In this document: positions 1 through 7,463 of the stretch, piece by piece
Position numbering within the stretch: the first letter of the stretch is position 1
Layout of the letters: the number at the start of each line of letters is the position of its first letter
Origin: Methylotenera_A sp040387515
GTDB lineage: Bacteria > Pseudomonadota > Gammaproteobacteria > Burkholderiales > Methylophilaceae
Reading direction: 5' to 3'
Length of the DNA stretch: 13,518 nucleotides
Assembly: GCA_040387515.1 (NCBI GenBank)
Contig: JAZKDP010000037.1
Coordinates: 1 to 13,518, forward strand
Position numbers and translations under genes: made by a program
Notes under the pieces: model-generated
What the model saw: only the letters and a program-made list of their open reading frames with translations
Database searches by the model: none
Told to the model about the DNA's origin: nothing

Positions 1-54
1 TTGGTGGCCAAAGTGAACACCGGCCTCAAGCATTTGACGCATAGTAACTGACAT
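1..54 (-). CDS. rpsB: 30S ribosomal protein S2, N-terminal fragment (partial at window edge)
   Basis: The complement reads MSVTMRQMLEAGVHFGHQ, the characteristic start of bacterial ribosomal protein S2 (the ...LEAGVHFGHQ motif). S2 is a 30S subunit protein that binds late in assembly and is needed together with S1. Only 18 codons are present because the gene runs off the left edge; it is not truncated biologically as far as can be seen. The start is supported by a GGAG Shine-Dalgarno 8 nt upstream of the ATG. The gene is divergent from map, as in E. coli. An elongation factor Ts gene (tsf) would be expected next, outside the window. Confidence 0.95.
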   Translation of the reverse strand, partial: MSVTMRQMLEAGVHFGHQ

Positions 55-178
55 TTTATTACTCCATGTAAGGGTTAACATTACATTCATCCACAATATT
101 TGAACCTTGTTCAAACACCCTGTACGGGACGATGCATTGATTTAAATTAACTTGCGTTAGCAAAGCGCTAATCAAGTG
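55..178 (-). promoter_or_regulatory. Long rpsB 5' leader, candidate S2 autoregulatory region
   Basis: The predicted leader RNA contains a perfect 7-bp hairpin (TTTGAAC-aag-GTTCAAA, positions 115-99). Upstream of it is a small TTAGC/GCTAA stem near 150-165. In E. coli the rpsB-tsf operon is repressed by S2 acting on its own mRNA leader, so a structured leader of this size is consistent with a similar control. I cannot confirm homology to the known leader fold. The rest of the 315-nt rpsB-map gap (to 369) shows no gene. A map promoter must lie there, but I could not identify a convincing one. Confidence 0.4.
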
Positions 179-184
179 GCGTGC

Positions 185-213
185 ATTATAGCTAAAAATT
201 GATTTAGATTCAA
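185..213 (-). promoter_or_regulatory. Probable sigma-70 promoter of rpsB
   Basis: On the complement, TTGAAT (213-208) and a perfect TATAAT (190-185) are separated by exactly 17 nt. This predicts a transcript start near 178 and a 5' leader of about 124 nt before rpsB. The match is seen in the sequence; activity is inferred. Confidence 0.75.
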
Positions 214-369
214 TCGCAATTCAGTGTTTGTAAAATCCTGATAAATACGATCGAGCTTTAATAAAAATATAGTGTAAATCATAATTTACTTATCAAGGCT
301 TCGGCATAGCATGCATACCATCCTCGCTATGATAAAATAAGTAATTAATTCACTACCGCTTTTGAACAT

Positions 370-1167
370 ATGCCAATTACCATTAACAACACTGACGACA
401 TCGCAAAAATGCGCATTGCGGGTAAATTAGCATCCGAAGTGCTAGATTACATCACGCCTTTTGTGGTGCATGGTGTAACGACTGAAAAGCTGGATCAGCT
501 TTGCCATGATTATATAGTCAATGTACAAAAAGCGATTCCTGCACCACTTAACTATGCGCCAGATGGTCACACGCCCTACCCCAAATCAATTTGCACATCG
601 GTGAACCATGTGATTTGTCACGGCGTGCCGAGTGATAAAGTACTTAAAAACGGTGATACTGTAAATATTGACATCACGGTGATTAAAGATGGTTATCACG
701 GTGATACATCGCGTATGTTTCATATTGGCGAAGCATCTATACAGGCCAAGCGTTTATCAGAACTCACTTATCAAGCCATGTGGATAGGCATTAACAAAGT
801 GAAACCAGATGCGACTTTGGGTGACATTGGTTATGCCATTCAAAGCTTTGCAGAAAAAAATGGCTTTAGCGTGGTGCGTGAATTTTGTGGTCATGGCATT
901 GGCAAAAAATTTCATGAAGACCCACAAATTTTGCACTACGGTAAGCCAGGTGCTGGCTTAAAATTACGCGCTGGTATGATTTTCACCATAGAACCCATGA
1001 TTAATGCCGGCAAGCGCGATATCAAGCAAATGCCTGATGGCTGGACAATTGTGACTAAAGACCGCAGCTTATCGGCGCAATGGGAACATACAATATTGGT
1101 GACTGAAACGGGTTTCGAAGTGCTGACAGTGTCTGCTGGCACGCCAGCTACCCCAGTTTTTGCTTAA
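370..1167 (+). CDS. map: Type I methionine aminopeptidase
   Basis: This enzyme removes the initiator methionine from nascent cytosolic proteins and depends on two divalent metal ions. The 265-aa product is the usual length for the bacterial type Ia enzyme. All five metal ligands can be placed by motif: D101, D112 (in GDTSRMF), H175 (CGHGIG), E208 (FTIEPM) and E239 (QWEHT). The substrate-contacting histidines H84 (CHGVP) and H182 are also present. The N-terminal pattern (ITI..TDDIAKMRIAGKLA) matches the family start, so the ATG is credible although no clear Shine-Dalgarno precedes it. The gene lies 40 nt before glnD on the same strand with no terminator between them, so co-transcription is likely. 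Confidence 0.97.
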   Translation: MPITINNTDDIAKMRIAGKLASEVLDYITPFVVHGVTTEKLDQLCHDYIVNVQKAIPAPLNYAPDGHTPYPKSICTSVNHVICHGVPSDKVLKNGDTVNIDITVIKDGYHGDTSRMFHIGEASIQAKRLSELTYQAMWIGINKVKPDATLGDIGYAIQSFAEKNGFSVVREFCGHGIGKKFHEDPQILHYGKPGAGLKLRAGMIFTIEPMINAGKRDIKQMPDGWTIVTKDRSLSAQWEHTILVTETGFEVLTVSAGTPATPVFA

Positions 1168-1207
1168 CAATTAATGGCGCTTCCAAATTAGTGATCCAGC
1201 AAAACTA

Positions 1208-3781
1208 ATGGCACAGCAAAAAAACCAGTCAAAAGAAACCATTCAAATATGGCGTTGTGCGTTAAAAGCGCAACAAAATGCACTGGAAACTGCATTTTAT
1301 CAACATAAAAATACCGCCCTACTACTAAAGCAACAATCGCTGTTAATTGATCAGCTTTTAAAGAAAATATGGCTTGAAACCAATATTGATGCGGATATCT
1401 GTCTAATTGCAGTTGGCGGCTACGGTCGCCAACTGCTGTATCCACACTCTGATATTGATCTGCTGATCTTACTGCCAGATGCCACCCCACACGCTCTTAA
1501 CCAAGAGATTGAAGCGTTAATCGGCTTGTTATGGGACATTGGTTTAAATGTAGGTCACAGCGTACGTACATTACAAGAGTGCGTAGATGAAGCTGCAAAT
1601 GATGTGACGGTGCAAACCAACTTATCTGAAGCGCGTTTACTTTGTGGCAAAAAAAGGGATTATCAAGCATTTTTAGAAGCCCTGAATAACACCATGCATC
1701 CGGCCGAGTATTTTGCGAAAAAATTTAAAGAACAAGATAATCGCCACGCAAAATTTAACGATACAACTTACAACCTAGAGCCCAATATCAAAGAAAGCCC
1801 AGGTGGCTTGCGCGATTTGCATATGATTTTATGGTTGGCGCAAAGTCAAAATCTTGGTAAAAATTGGGCTAGTTTAGCTAAAAACAACATCATCACTTCG
1901 GCTGAAATGCGCCGAATTAAACGTCATGAACGCAATTTGCAAAATTTGCGCATTCGCTTGCATTATTTGGCCAAACGACGTGAAGATCGATTGCTGTTTG
2001 ACTTTCAAAATGAGTTGGCAGGAGATTTGGGTTATGTGACTACTCCACGCAAACGCGCTAGTGAACAGCTGATGCAAAGCTATTACACCAGTGCGAAATT
2101 TATCAATTTAATCAATGAAATATTACTTAAAACATTTCGGTTAAGCCTAAATCAGGCCAAATCTAAAATTACATCAATTAACGCAAGGTTTGAAGCCCAC
2201 GATGATTTGCTGGAAATTAAAACTGCAAATGTATTGCAACAGTATCCAAACGCCATTTTGGAGAGTTTTTTACTCTTACAGAAGCACCCGCAACTCACCG
2301 GTATGAGCGCCAATTTAATTCGTGAACTGCAACGGGTTAAAAAAATAGTCAACCATGACTTTCGCCAATCTAAAGAAAATAAAAACACGTTTTTAACTAT
2401 TTTATCGCAGCCAGAAGGCGTTAATCATAGCTTACGGCGCATGAATCGCTATGGCATTCTGGGTCAATATATTCCGGCTTTTGGCAAAATAGTTGGCCAA
2501 ATGCAACATGATTTGTTTCATGTTTACACAGTGGATGAGCACATTTTAAATGTATTAGCCAATTTGCGTCGCTATGCAAAACATGAGCTTAAGCACGAAT
2601 TCCCTCTATGTAGCGAGTTATTCTCAAATTTTAAAAAGCCTTACCTGCTCTATCTTGCGGCAATATTTCATGACATTGCAAAAGGACGGAATGGCGATCA
2701 TTCCAGCTTAGGCACAATTGATGCCAGACGCTTTTGTAAGCTACATGGACTGGCAAAAGAGGAAGCTGACTTGGTTGCATGGTTAGTAGACGCACATCTT
2801 AAAATGTCTAGCACGGCACAAAAATCCGATCTATCCGACCCTGAAGTGATTCAACAGTTTGCACATTTGGTGAAGACAGAAAAACGCTTAATTGCCTTGT
2901 ACTTATTAACAGTCGCAGATATTCGTGGCACAAGTCCAGTGGTATGGAATGCTTGGAAAGCCAGATTATTAGAGAGTTTATTTTACGCCACGCGTAACGT
3001 ATTAAAAAACGTCGATTTCAGCAAACAAAAAATGATTGAATCGCGCCAGCAAGAAGCAACAGCAAAACTTACGCAATATGGACTTAAACCAGAATCGTAT
3101 CTAGCCCTGTGGAAAAATGCAGGCACAGATTATTTTGTGCGCTTTGAATCCGATGAGATTGCTTGGCAAAGCCGATTATTAACGCCACATGTATTTACCG
3201 AAAAACCTATTGTCCGCGCCCGTTTAAGCCCAGATGGCGACGGTATACAGGTGATGATTTACACGCGTAATCAAGATGATTTGTTTGCGCGCATCTGTAA
3301 CTTTTTTGACCGTATGGCTTACAACATTGTACAAGCCAAGATTTACACGACGAATCATGGCTATGCATTAAATAATTTTATTGTTTTAGATCAATCAAAT
3401 AAATCGGTTAGTTACAGTGGTTTATTAAAATTTATAGAGACTGAACTCGCACAAAAAATAGATAGTTCCCAACCATTAGAATCGCCACTGCAAGGCCGAG
3501 TAAGTCGCCAAGTAAAATATATGTCGATTCAACCACAGATTAAATTAGCGGCTGAAGCGCAAGGTATTAACCACACTTTGGAAATTGTTGCCGGTGACAG
3601 ACCAGGTTTATTAGCCAAAATAGCCAATATATTTTTACAGGAAGCAGTTGATTTGCATAACGCCAAAATTAATACGCTGGGAAACCGTGCAGAAGATAGC
3701 TTTTTGATTTCCGCCAAACATAACCAACCGCTCAATCCGAATCAAATTGAACAACTTACACAAAACTTAAGTAAGTTGTAG
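1208..3781 (+). CDS. glnD: Bifunctional [PII] uridylyltransferase / uridylyl-removing enzyme
   Basis: GlnD is the primary nitrogen sensor. It uridylylates PII proteins (GlnB/GlnK) when glutamine is low and removes UMP when glutamine is high. The 857-aa product has the complete family layout. A nucleotidyltransferase domain carries GGYGR (70-74) and the catalytic SDIDLL aspartates D82 and D84. A PII-uridylyltransferase helical region carries the SPGGLRDLH motif (198-205). An HD domain provides UMP removal, with H438, H488-D489 and H498. Two C-terminal ACT domains (about 680-755 and 788-855) bind glutamine. The start gives the usual N-terminal length, although the Shine-Dalgarno is poor. It probably shares a transcript with map and ends before a strong hairpin terminator. 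Confidence 0.97.
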   Translation: MAQQKNQSKETIQIWRCALKAQQNALETAFYQHKNTALLLKQQSLLIDQLLKKIWLETNIDADICLIAVGGYGRQLLYPHSDIDLLILLPDATPHALNQEIEALIGLLWDIGLNVGHSVRTLQECVDEAANDVTVQTNLSEARLLCGKKRDYQAFLEALNNTMHPAEYFAKKFKEQDNRHAKFNDTTYNLEPNIKESPGGLRDLHMILWLAQSQNLGKNWASLAKNNIITSAEMRRIKRHERNLQNLRIRLHYLAKRREDRLLFDFQNELAGDLGYVTTPRKRASEQLMQSYYTSAKFINLINEILLKTFRLSLNQAKSKITSINARFEAHDDLLEIKTANVLQQYPNAILESFLLLQKHPQLTGMSANLIRELQRVKKIVNHDFRQSKENKNTFLTILSQPEGVNHSLRRMNRYGILGQYIPAFGKIVGQMQHDLFHVYTVDEHILNVLANLRRYAKHELKHEFPLCSELFSNFKKPYLLYLAAIFHDIAKGRNGDHSSLGTIDARRFCKLHGLAKEEADLVAWLVDAHLKMSSTAQKSDLSDPEVIQQFAHLVKTEKRLIALYLLTVADIRGTSPVVWNAWKARLLESLFYATRNVLKNVDFSKQKMIESRQQEATAKLTQYGLKPESYLALWKNAGTDYFVRFESDEIAWQSRLLTPHVFTEKPIVRARLSPDGDGIQVMIYTRNQDDLFARICNFFDRMAYNIVQAKIYTTNHGYALNNFIVLDQSNKSVSYSGLLKFIETELAQKIDSSQPLESPLQGRVSRQVKYMSIQPQIKLAAEAQGINHTLEIVAGDRPGLLAKIANIFLQEAVDLHNAKINTLGNRAEDSFLISAKHNQPLNPNQIEQLTQNLSKL

Positions 3782-3870
3782 CTTAGCGAATCCAAGGTTG
3801 AAGTAAATAACGCTGATATAAGCGCTCAGATTATTGACTGTACGATTGATCACATACTTCCGACAAAAAC

Positions 3871-3912
3871 AAAAAAGCCGAGCTCTATATTAATTAGAGA
3901 CCGGCTTTTAAT
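3871..3912. terminator. Bidirectional intrinsic terminator between glnD and the cupin gene
   Basis: AAAAGCCG (3873-3880) pairs with CGGCTTTT (3902-3909), and an inner CTCT/AGAG stem (3883-3886 with 3896-3899) continues it past a 2-nt internal mismatch. On the plus strand the stem ends in CTTTT. On the minus strand it runs into a strong U-rich tract (TTTTTTGTTTTT). It therefore can serve both convergent genes and is best for the minus-strand cupin gene. The rest of the gap 3782-3964 shows nothing else. Confidence 0.85.
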
Positions 3913-3964
3913 ATCAACTTAACACACTTACAATCAAGTAGTTAAGCTATACAATTCATTTAAA

Positions 3965-4240
3965 TTATGAATGTTTGTAATGTTTTTTCAATTGTTTAAC
4001 AACTTCCCATTGTGATTTCATACCTTTTGGGAAAACAACAAAATCACCTGCTTTAATCACTACTTTTTCGCCGCCTTGTGGCGTTACGTGAATTTCACCT
4101 TCAAGCAAATAAGCGCTTTCTGTCATACCGAAATCTAGTGGGAATTTAGAAACTTCTTTCTCCCAGATAGACCAGCTAGCTACGCCTAGTTCTTTTAATT
4201 TCTCTTCAGATGGGTTGTGGTCAATAATAATTTGGCTCAT
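3965..4240 (-). CDS. Small cupin-fold protein (Cupin_3 / EutQ-like family)
   Basis: This is a 91-aa single-domain cupin. Its hallmark pieces are the W-x2-W-E-K-E-V-S-x-F-P segment (23-34), ESAYLLEGEIHVTP (41-54), GGEKVVIKAGDFVVFPKG (56-73) and the terminal KKHY. These match the DUF861/Cupin_3 type also found in plants and many proteobacteria. The usual metal-binding histidines of classic cupins are not evident (W78 follows the PxG turn), so metal-dependent catalysis cannot be assumed and the substrate is unknown. AAGGA lies about 7 nt upstream of the ATG and supports the start. The gene is monocistronic, convergent with glnD, and ends in the shared terminator. An inverted repeat TTAAGC-gttt-GCTTAA (4289-4304) sits about 50 nt upstream of the start and could be an operator. 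Confidence 0.8.
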   Translation of the reverse strand: MSQIIIDHNPSEEKLKELGVASWSIWEKEVSKFPLDFGMTESAYLLEGEIHVTPQGGEKVVIKAGDFVVFPKGMKSQWEVVKQLKKHYKHS

Positions 4241-4586
4241 GTTTAATCCTTAAAATTAAGTTGTGTAATAAATAGTAAAATAGGCTATTTAAGCGTTTGC
4301 TTAATAAGTCAGTCAGCAATACGGAAGTGCGTAATTTTAACGGATAAACAACTTTATTGATACACCCTCTTGTCTTACGCGCCCCTCAATAGCCAGATGA
4401 AATGGGCTAATTACACCCATTGGCAAAAATACAAGCATTCAAGTCAATTGTGTTGGCTTGACTTAATCCATCCGTGTACTAACGCACGTTTTAAAGTTTC
4501 TGGCATTGAGATAGAATGATTTATAAAGTATTTTTTGTGTACATCTACACTAAAAGTACAACCAGTTAAATTAGACATCAGATGAT
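4241..4586. other. Intergenic region between the divergent cupin gene and nnrD
   Basis: No gene is seen. It holds three notable elements: the 6-bp inverted repeat at 4289-4304, a perfect 7-bp inverted repeat AAGTCAA/TTGACTT (4441-4464, 10-nt loop, no U-tract), and a weak copy of the window's CRP-like palindrome (4474-4487). A TAGAAT hexamer (4512-4517) downstream of that copy is a possible -10 for nnrD. A second weak inverted repeat, GTGTA/TACAC, lies at 4537-4550. Confidence 0.5.
4474..4487 (+). promoter_or_regulatory. Weak CRP-like palindrome upstream of nnrD
   Basis: GTGTACTAACGCAC matches the right half of the recurrent window motif (TAACGCAC versus TAGCGCAC) and the outer GT of the left half. 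It is the poorest copy and the only one outside the stress-gene block. TAGAAT starts 31.5 nt from its centre, about 2 nt further than in the best copy. Confidence 0.3.
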
Positions 4587-5546
4587 GTGTTAACTATATC
4601 CATTTGCTACTTAAAAGGATTCATTATTTCCACCTTCGATTCAGAGTCAGATATAACAGAAACTCACTCACTCACTCGTAACATGCTTTTATCGACGCTA
4701 CCCCCACGCAGTATTGATGCGCACAAAGGCACTTTTGGCAGCGTGGCGATTGTGGGCGGCGATACTGGCATGGTGGGTGCGGTTTTGTTGGCCGCACGCG
4801 CCGCTTTATTTTGCGGTGCTGGGCGCGTATATGCAGCATTTTTAGCGTCTGACGCACCTAGTGTGGATGTGTGCCACCCAGAAATCATGCTGCATTCAGC
4901 GGCAACACTCGCCAACTTGACGCAATTAAGTTGTGTAGTTATCGGCCCTGGTTTGGGTCAGTCAAAAGCGGCTGTAGAATTATTAGAGTTTTGTATGGTG
5001 CAACACACCCCTTTATTAATGGATGCGGATGCGCTTAACTTACTGAGCCAACATCCACATTTGGTGACAATATTGCACCAGCGTCAAGCACAAACCATCC
5101 TCACGCCACACCCTGCAGAAGCAGCCAGATTACTTAAAACGACGGTAGAAAATATTCAAAATAATCGAACAAAAAGCGCTTTAAATTTAGCTTACCAATT
5201 TAAAGCGCTATGCGTATTAAAAGGTGCAGGTAGTATTTGTGCAGACGAAAACGGCAATTGGTTTATGAATGCGACTGGCAATCCAGGTTTAGCAAGTGGT
5301 GGCACAGGCGATGTACTCAGCGGCATTATTGGCAGCTTAGTTGCACAAGGTTTAAATGCATTAGATGCCGCAAAATTAGGTGTCTACGTGCATGGTGCCG
5401 CGGCAGATGCGCTTGTAGCAAGTGGTATTGGCCCAGTCGGCTTAACCGCATCAGAAATCGCGCTAGAAGCGCGTAATCAGATTAATCAATTAAATAAATC
5501 AGCGTATGACGCGCTAAGTATCGCTGGTACAAACAATCAAAAATAG
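4587..5546 (+). CDS. nnrD: ADP-dependent (S)-NAD(P)H-hydrate dehydratase
   Basis: This enzyme repairs hydrated NADH/NADPH (NADHX/NADPHX) back to the active cofactor using ADP. The ribokinase-like fold is recognisable from LPPRSIDAHKGTFG (38-51), IVGGDTGMVGA (55-65), VVIGPGLGQS (117-126), LMDADALNLL (144-153), TPHPAEAARLL (173-183) and GGTGDVLSG (238-246), with D242 as the catalytic aspartate. Only the dehydratase half is present; the epimerase domain fused to it in YjeF/Nnr of E. coli is absent. The start is uncertain. The coordinates given use a GTG with no Shine-Dalgarno. The core begins near residue 33 (ATG at 4683, also without one). An AAGGA at 4615-4619 lies 6 nt before an ATT codon (4626), raising a non-canonical start. 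The gene appears monocistronic. Confidence 0.9.
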   Translation: MLTISICYLKGFIISTFDSESDITETHSLTRNMLLSTLPPRSIDAHKGTFGSVAIVGGDTGMVGAVLLAARAALFCGAGRVYAAFLASDAPSVDVCHPEIMLHSAATLANLTQLSCVVIGPGLGQSKAAVELLEFCMVQHTPLLMDADALNLLSQHPHLVTILHQRQAQTILTPHPAEAARLLKTTVENIQNNRTKSALNLAYQFKALCVLKGAGSICADENGNWFMNATGNPGLASGGTGDVLSGIIGSLVAQGLNALDAAKLGVYVHGAAADALVASGIGPVGLTASEIALEARNQINQLNKSAYDALSIAGTNNQK

Positions 5547-5812
5547 ACCAAACCAACAAATATCAGATTGGGGTCTGGTATAAGTCGCGCTAAGCCTGCT
5601 TGGTAAATTGATTTAACGATCACACATAGCCAAGCAATTTTTCAACACAACAGAGCCACGATAATTGTTAAATATGCTGATGAAAAATAGTATTAAAAAT
5701 TAAGTAAATCAGCGCTTAAAATACCAGTTAATCAAACAAAGCCTGCACTTAGCTATACAAAAATAACAATGATAATTCCAGAATAATAAAAATTTATATC
5801 GTCAGCTTAACT
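5547..5812. other. Intergenic region downstream of nnrD
   Basis: The whole nnrD-to-DUF3309 gap is 310 nt. No gene is seen. An 8-bp hairpin (ATATCAGA-ttgggg-TCTGGTAT with one G-U pair, 5560-5581) lies 14 nt after the nnrD stop but lacks a U-tract. The rest is AT-rich without recognisable structure until the convergent terminator at 5813. Confidence 0.5.
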
Positions 5813-5842
5813 CCTCTAAACTCGGCTGCCCAAGTTTAGAGG
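5813..5842. terminator. Convergent hairpin terminator between nnrD and the DUF3309 gene
   Basis: A perfect 10-bp stem (CCTCTAAACT paired with AGTTTAGAGG) encloses a 10-nt loop and can be extended by AAC/GTT past one bulge. It lies 15 nt beyond the DUF3309 stop. U-tracts are weak on both sides (GTTGTTT on plus), so it may be an attenuating or RNA-stabilising 3' hairpin as much as a terminator. Confidence 0.65.
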
Positions 5843-5856
5843 GTTGTTTGCGAAAA

Positions 5857-6015
5857 CTAAATTTTGCCTAATAGCACCAAAACAATTAGCACAATCACTA
5901 CCAACCCTAGCCCGCCACTTGGGCCGTAGCCCCATTCTCTACTATGCCCCCAAGTTGGCAATGCGCCTACCAGCATTAAAATCAAAACGATCAATAATAT
6001 TGTTCCTAAACTCAT
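5857..6015 (-). CDS. DUF3309 family small membrane protein
   Basis: This 52-aa product begins MSLGTILLIVLILML and ends VIVLIVLVLLGKI. Two hydrophobic helices (about 3-19 and 36-50) flank a conserved polar hairpin, LPTWGHSREWGYGPSGG (19-35). That layout and the TWxHSxxWGYxPSGGLG signature match DUF3309, a short protein family of unknown function common in proteobacteria, often beside stress genes. The start is fixed by a strong GGGAGA Shine-Dalgarno 6 nt upstream. It follows the lipoprotein gene on the same strand by 72 nt, so the two may be co-transcribed. A half-copy of the palindrome (TGTACGCG, 6038-6045) lies just upstream but is probably too close to be an activator site. Function is unknown; insertion in the inner membrane is inferred. 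Confidence 0.9.
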   Translation of the reverse strand: MSLGTILLIVLILMLVGALPTWGHSREWGYGPSGGLGLVVIVLIVLVLLGKI

Positions 6016-6087
6016 GATGCTCTCCCAAATAAAATGATGTACGCGTTAACTTAATTTTTATCTAACACTTGAGACTTAATCTAGAAC

Positions 6088-6408
6088 TTACGGCTTATCA
6101 GGCACAACTTCAGGTGGCATATCGACCACTGGTGGCGGAATAATAATGCTACCGTCACCCTCCGGCTTGCCTGGGTCGGTCTGAATATCTTGGTCACCCG
6201 TTTCTCTAGGATGACTTTGAATACCTTCATCACCCGATCGTCCTGTAGCATCTGTTCCGCCTGAAGATTTAGGCACCGGCACAGTGATAGGCTCATCCGG
6301 CAAATTGGCTGGCGCTGGTTTATTGCATGCACTTAAGCTCAAACTGAGACTTAATAAACCAAGGCTTAACAGTACAGTTACCGCAGAAGTTACTATTAAA
6401 CGATTCAT
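6088..6408 (-). CDS. Small proline-rich lipoprotein, hypothetical
   Basis: The 106-aa product has an N-terminal signal peptide (MNR followed by a hydrophobic stretch of about 22 residues with an LSLSLS run). A clear lipobox LSAC follows, with Cys28 as the lipidated residue. The mature part (about 79 aa) is low-complexity, rich in Pro, Asp, Glu and Gly with many PxxP-like pairs, and is probably disordered. No known domain is recognised. The lack of Asp at +2 (Asn follows the Cys) is compatible with outer-membrane sorting. AAGGAT lies about 6 nt before the ATG. A good copy of the CRP-like palindrome is centred about 69 bp upstream of the start, suggesting co-regulation with the other stress genes here. 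An overlapping ORF in another frame is a shadow. Confidence 0.75.
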   Translation of the reverse strand: MNRLIVTSAVTVLLSLGLLSLSLSLSACNKPAPANLPDEPITVPVPKSSGGTDATGRSGDEGIQSHPRETGDQDIQTDPGKPEGDGSIIIPPPVVDMPPEVVPDKP

Positions 6409-6470
6409 GATATATCCTTATGTAAATAGTAAAACTCAATTCAGCGTAACCAGTTAACCGTTTTGATTCA

Positions 6471-6485
6471 GTGCGATAACGTACA
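6471..6485 (-). promoter_or_regulatory. CRP-like palindrome upstream of the lipoprotein gene
   Basis: GTGCGATAACGTACA on the plus strand matches the best copy (GTTCGCTAGCGTACA) at 12 of 15 positions. At the class II distance in the minus direction (6448-6443) the hexamer is TACGCT, which keeps the three most conserved -10 bases (TA...T) only. Binding is inferred. Confidence 0.55.
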
Positions 6486-6552
6486 TAAGCGTTAAAAAGG
6501 TATTAACTGCTGATTAATTAAGACATTCAATTTTCACATTCCCAATTTATGC

Positions 6553-7047
6553 TTATAACGTATTTAAATTGCCGTGCTCGCCCAGGTTAACTGGCTTAGC
6601 TGCGACGATTGAGACAACCATCGCAAACATACGCACCATCCTGCTGTGTGGTGCATCCCAATATTCGGCGCTATGTGGCACAAACTTTAACAACGCCAAA
6701 TTGCTGGAATCTTCACCTTCTGGAAACCAAGGTCTTGCAAAAGCTGTCCACAAACGGTCTATACGCTCACGGTCTTTCACCAATTCTCCATGGCCAGAAA
6801 TCGAGACATAAGTACCTTGTGATTCATTCGAAAACGCCACATTCATCAGCTTCAAATGTTGTACTTTGGTTGTATTAGGATCGGTTAAAAACCAAACTGC
6901 GCCCTGCTCACACATTTCTTGTGGTGACATTGGTCTTGATACCATCGCATCGGCATCATCAATAGTGGTTAACATACACACAGACATGTCTTCAATTAAC
7001 TCACTTAGTTGAGCAAGTTCTTCTGTTTTTTGCGGTTTAATGTTCAT
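6553..7047 (-). CDS. Pyridoxamine-5'-phosphate-oxidase-like protein, general stress protein 26 type
   Basis: The 164-aa product has the split-barrel flavin-binding fold of the Pyrid_ox_like group (general stress protein 26, COG3871-like). Recognised pieces are MLTTIDDADAMVSRPM (25-40), VWFLTD (51-56) followed by K61 of the phosphate-contact strand, VSISGHGELVKDRERIDRLW (81-100), ARPWFPEGED (104-113) and a terminal AEYWDAP (127-133). These proteins bind FMN/FAD or related cofactors and are stress-induced; they are not the PdxH of vitamin B6 synthesis. AAGGAT lies about 10 nt before the ATG, a slightly long spacing. A copy of the CRP-like palindrome is centred about 123 bp upstream. The gene is monocistronic. 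Confidence 0.85.
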   Translation of the reverse strand: MNIKPQKTEELAQLSELIEDMSVCMLTTIDDADAMVSRPMSPQEMCEQGAVWFLTDPNTTKVQHLKLMNVAFSNESQGTYVSISGHGELVKDRERIDRLWTAFARPWFPEGEDSSNLALLKFVPHSAEYWDAPHSRMVRMFAMVVSIVAAKPVNLGEHGNLNTL

Positions 7048-7076
7048 TTTTAGTTTTATCCTTGTTAAAAACTTTA

Positions 7077-7094
7077 TAAAGATAATGACTTAAT
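7077..7094. repeat. 18-nt exact direct repeat, copy 1
   Basis: taaagataatgacttaat at 7077-7094 recurs exactly at 7464-7481. This copy lies about 30-47 nt upstream of the PNPOx-like start codon. An exact 18-mer repeat is unlikely by chance in a 13.5-kb window, even when AT-rich. Confidence 0.85.
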
Positions 7095-7162
7095 CGTTTT
7101 TTACGATTGGGAATTCATGCAATTCATTAAACTAAGCATGCGTTAACGCCGCATTTTCGTCT

Positions 7163-7177
7163 GTGTGTTAGCGTACA
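7163..7177 (-). promoter_or_regulatory. CRP-like palindrome upstream of the PNPOx-like gene
   Basis: GTGTGTTAGCGTACA, preceded by TCT, keeps the full right half (TAGCGTACA) and the flanking TCTGT context of the best copy at 8831. The left half is degenerate. At the class II distance on the minus strand the hexamer is CATGCT (7140-7135), a poor -10. Confidence 0.5.
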
Positions 7178-7463
7178 AAGTGAATAAAAATAGTGTTTGT
7201 GAATAGCATTTACACAATGAAATGTAGTAATGCCATGCCGCAATAGCATGGACTGATAAAGTGTTAATTTAAAATTAAAGCATTAAAATACAATTAGTTA
7301 ATAAATTAATTTAATGTTGTTTGTAGGAATTTAAATTTCGTCTGACAATCTTATCTAAATATCGTTTTTAAATGATTAGCTTTTATGGCGCTACTTTGCC
7401 AAATTGGGAAAACTCTCTAGTTTTCAATATTCAATTGTCGTTTTGCGATTGTAAAATTTTTCT

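Noticed and set aside
1555..1569. Half-site AGCGTACG inside glnD resembling the palindrome
   Set aside because: Only the right half matches, the left arm lacks TGT, and it is deep inside a coding region.
5237..5476. 79-codon ORF inside nnrD in another frame
   Set aside because: Its Arg/Cys/Trp-rich composition is typical of an out-of-frame shadow, and nnrD has strong motifs across the same bases.
6038..6050. TGTACGCGTTAAC as a full operator for the DUF3309 gene
   Set aside because: The arms are too close together to match the other copies, and it lies about 23-35 nt from the start codon, where an activator site is unlikely. Kept only as a half-site.
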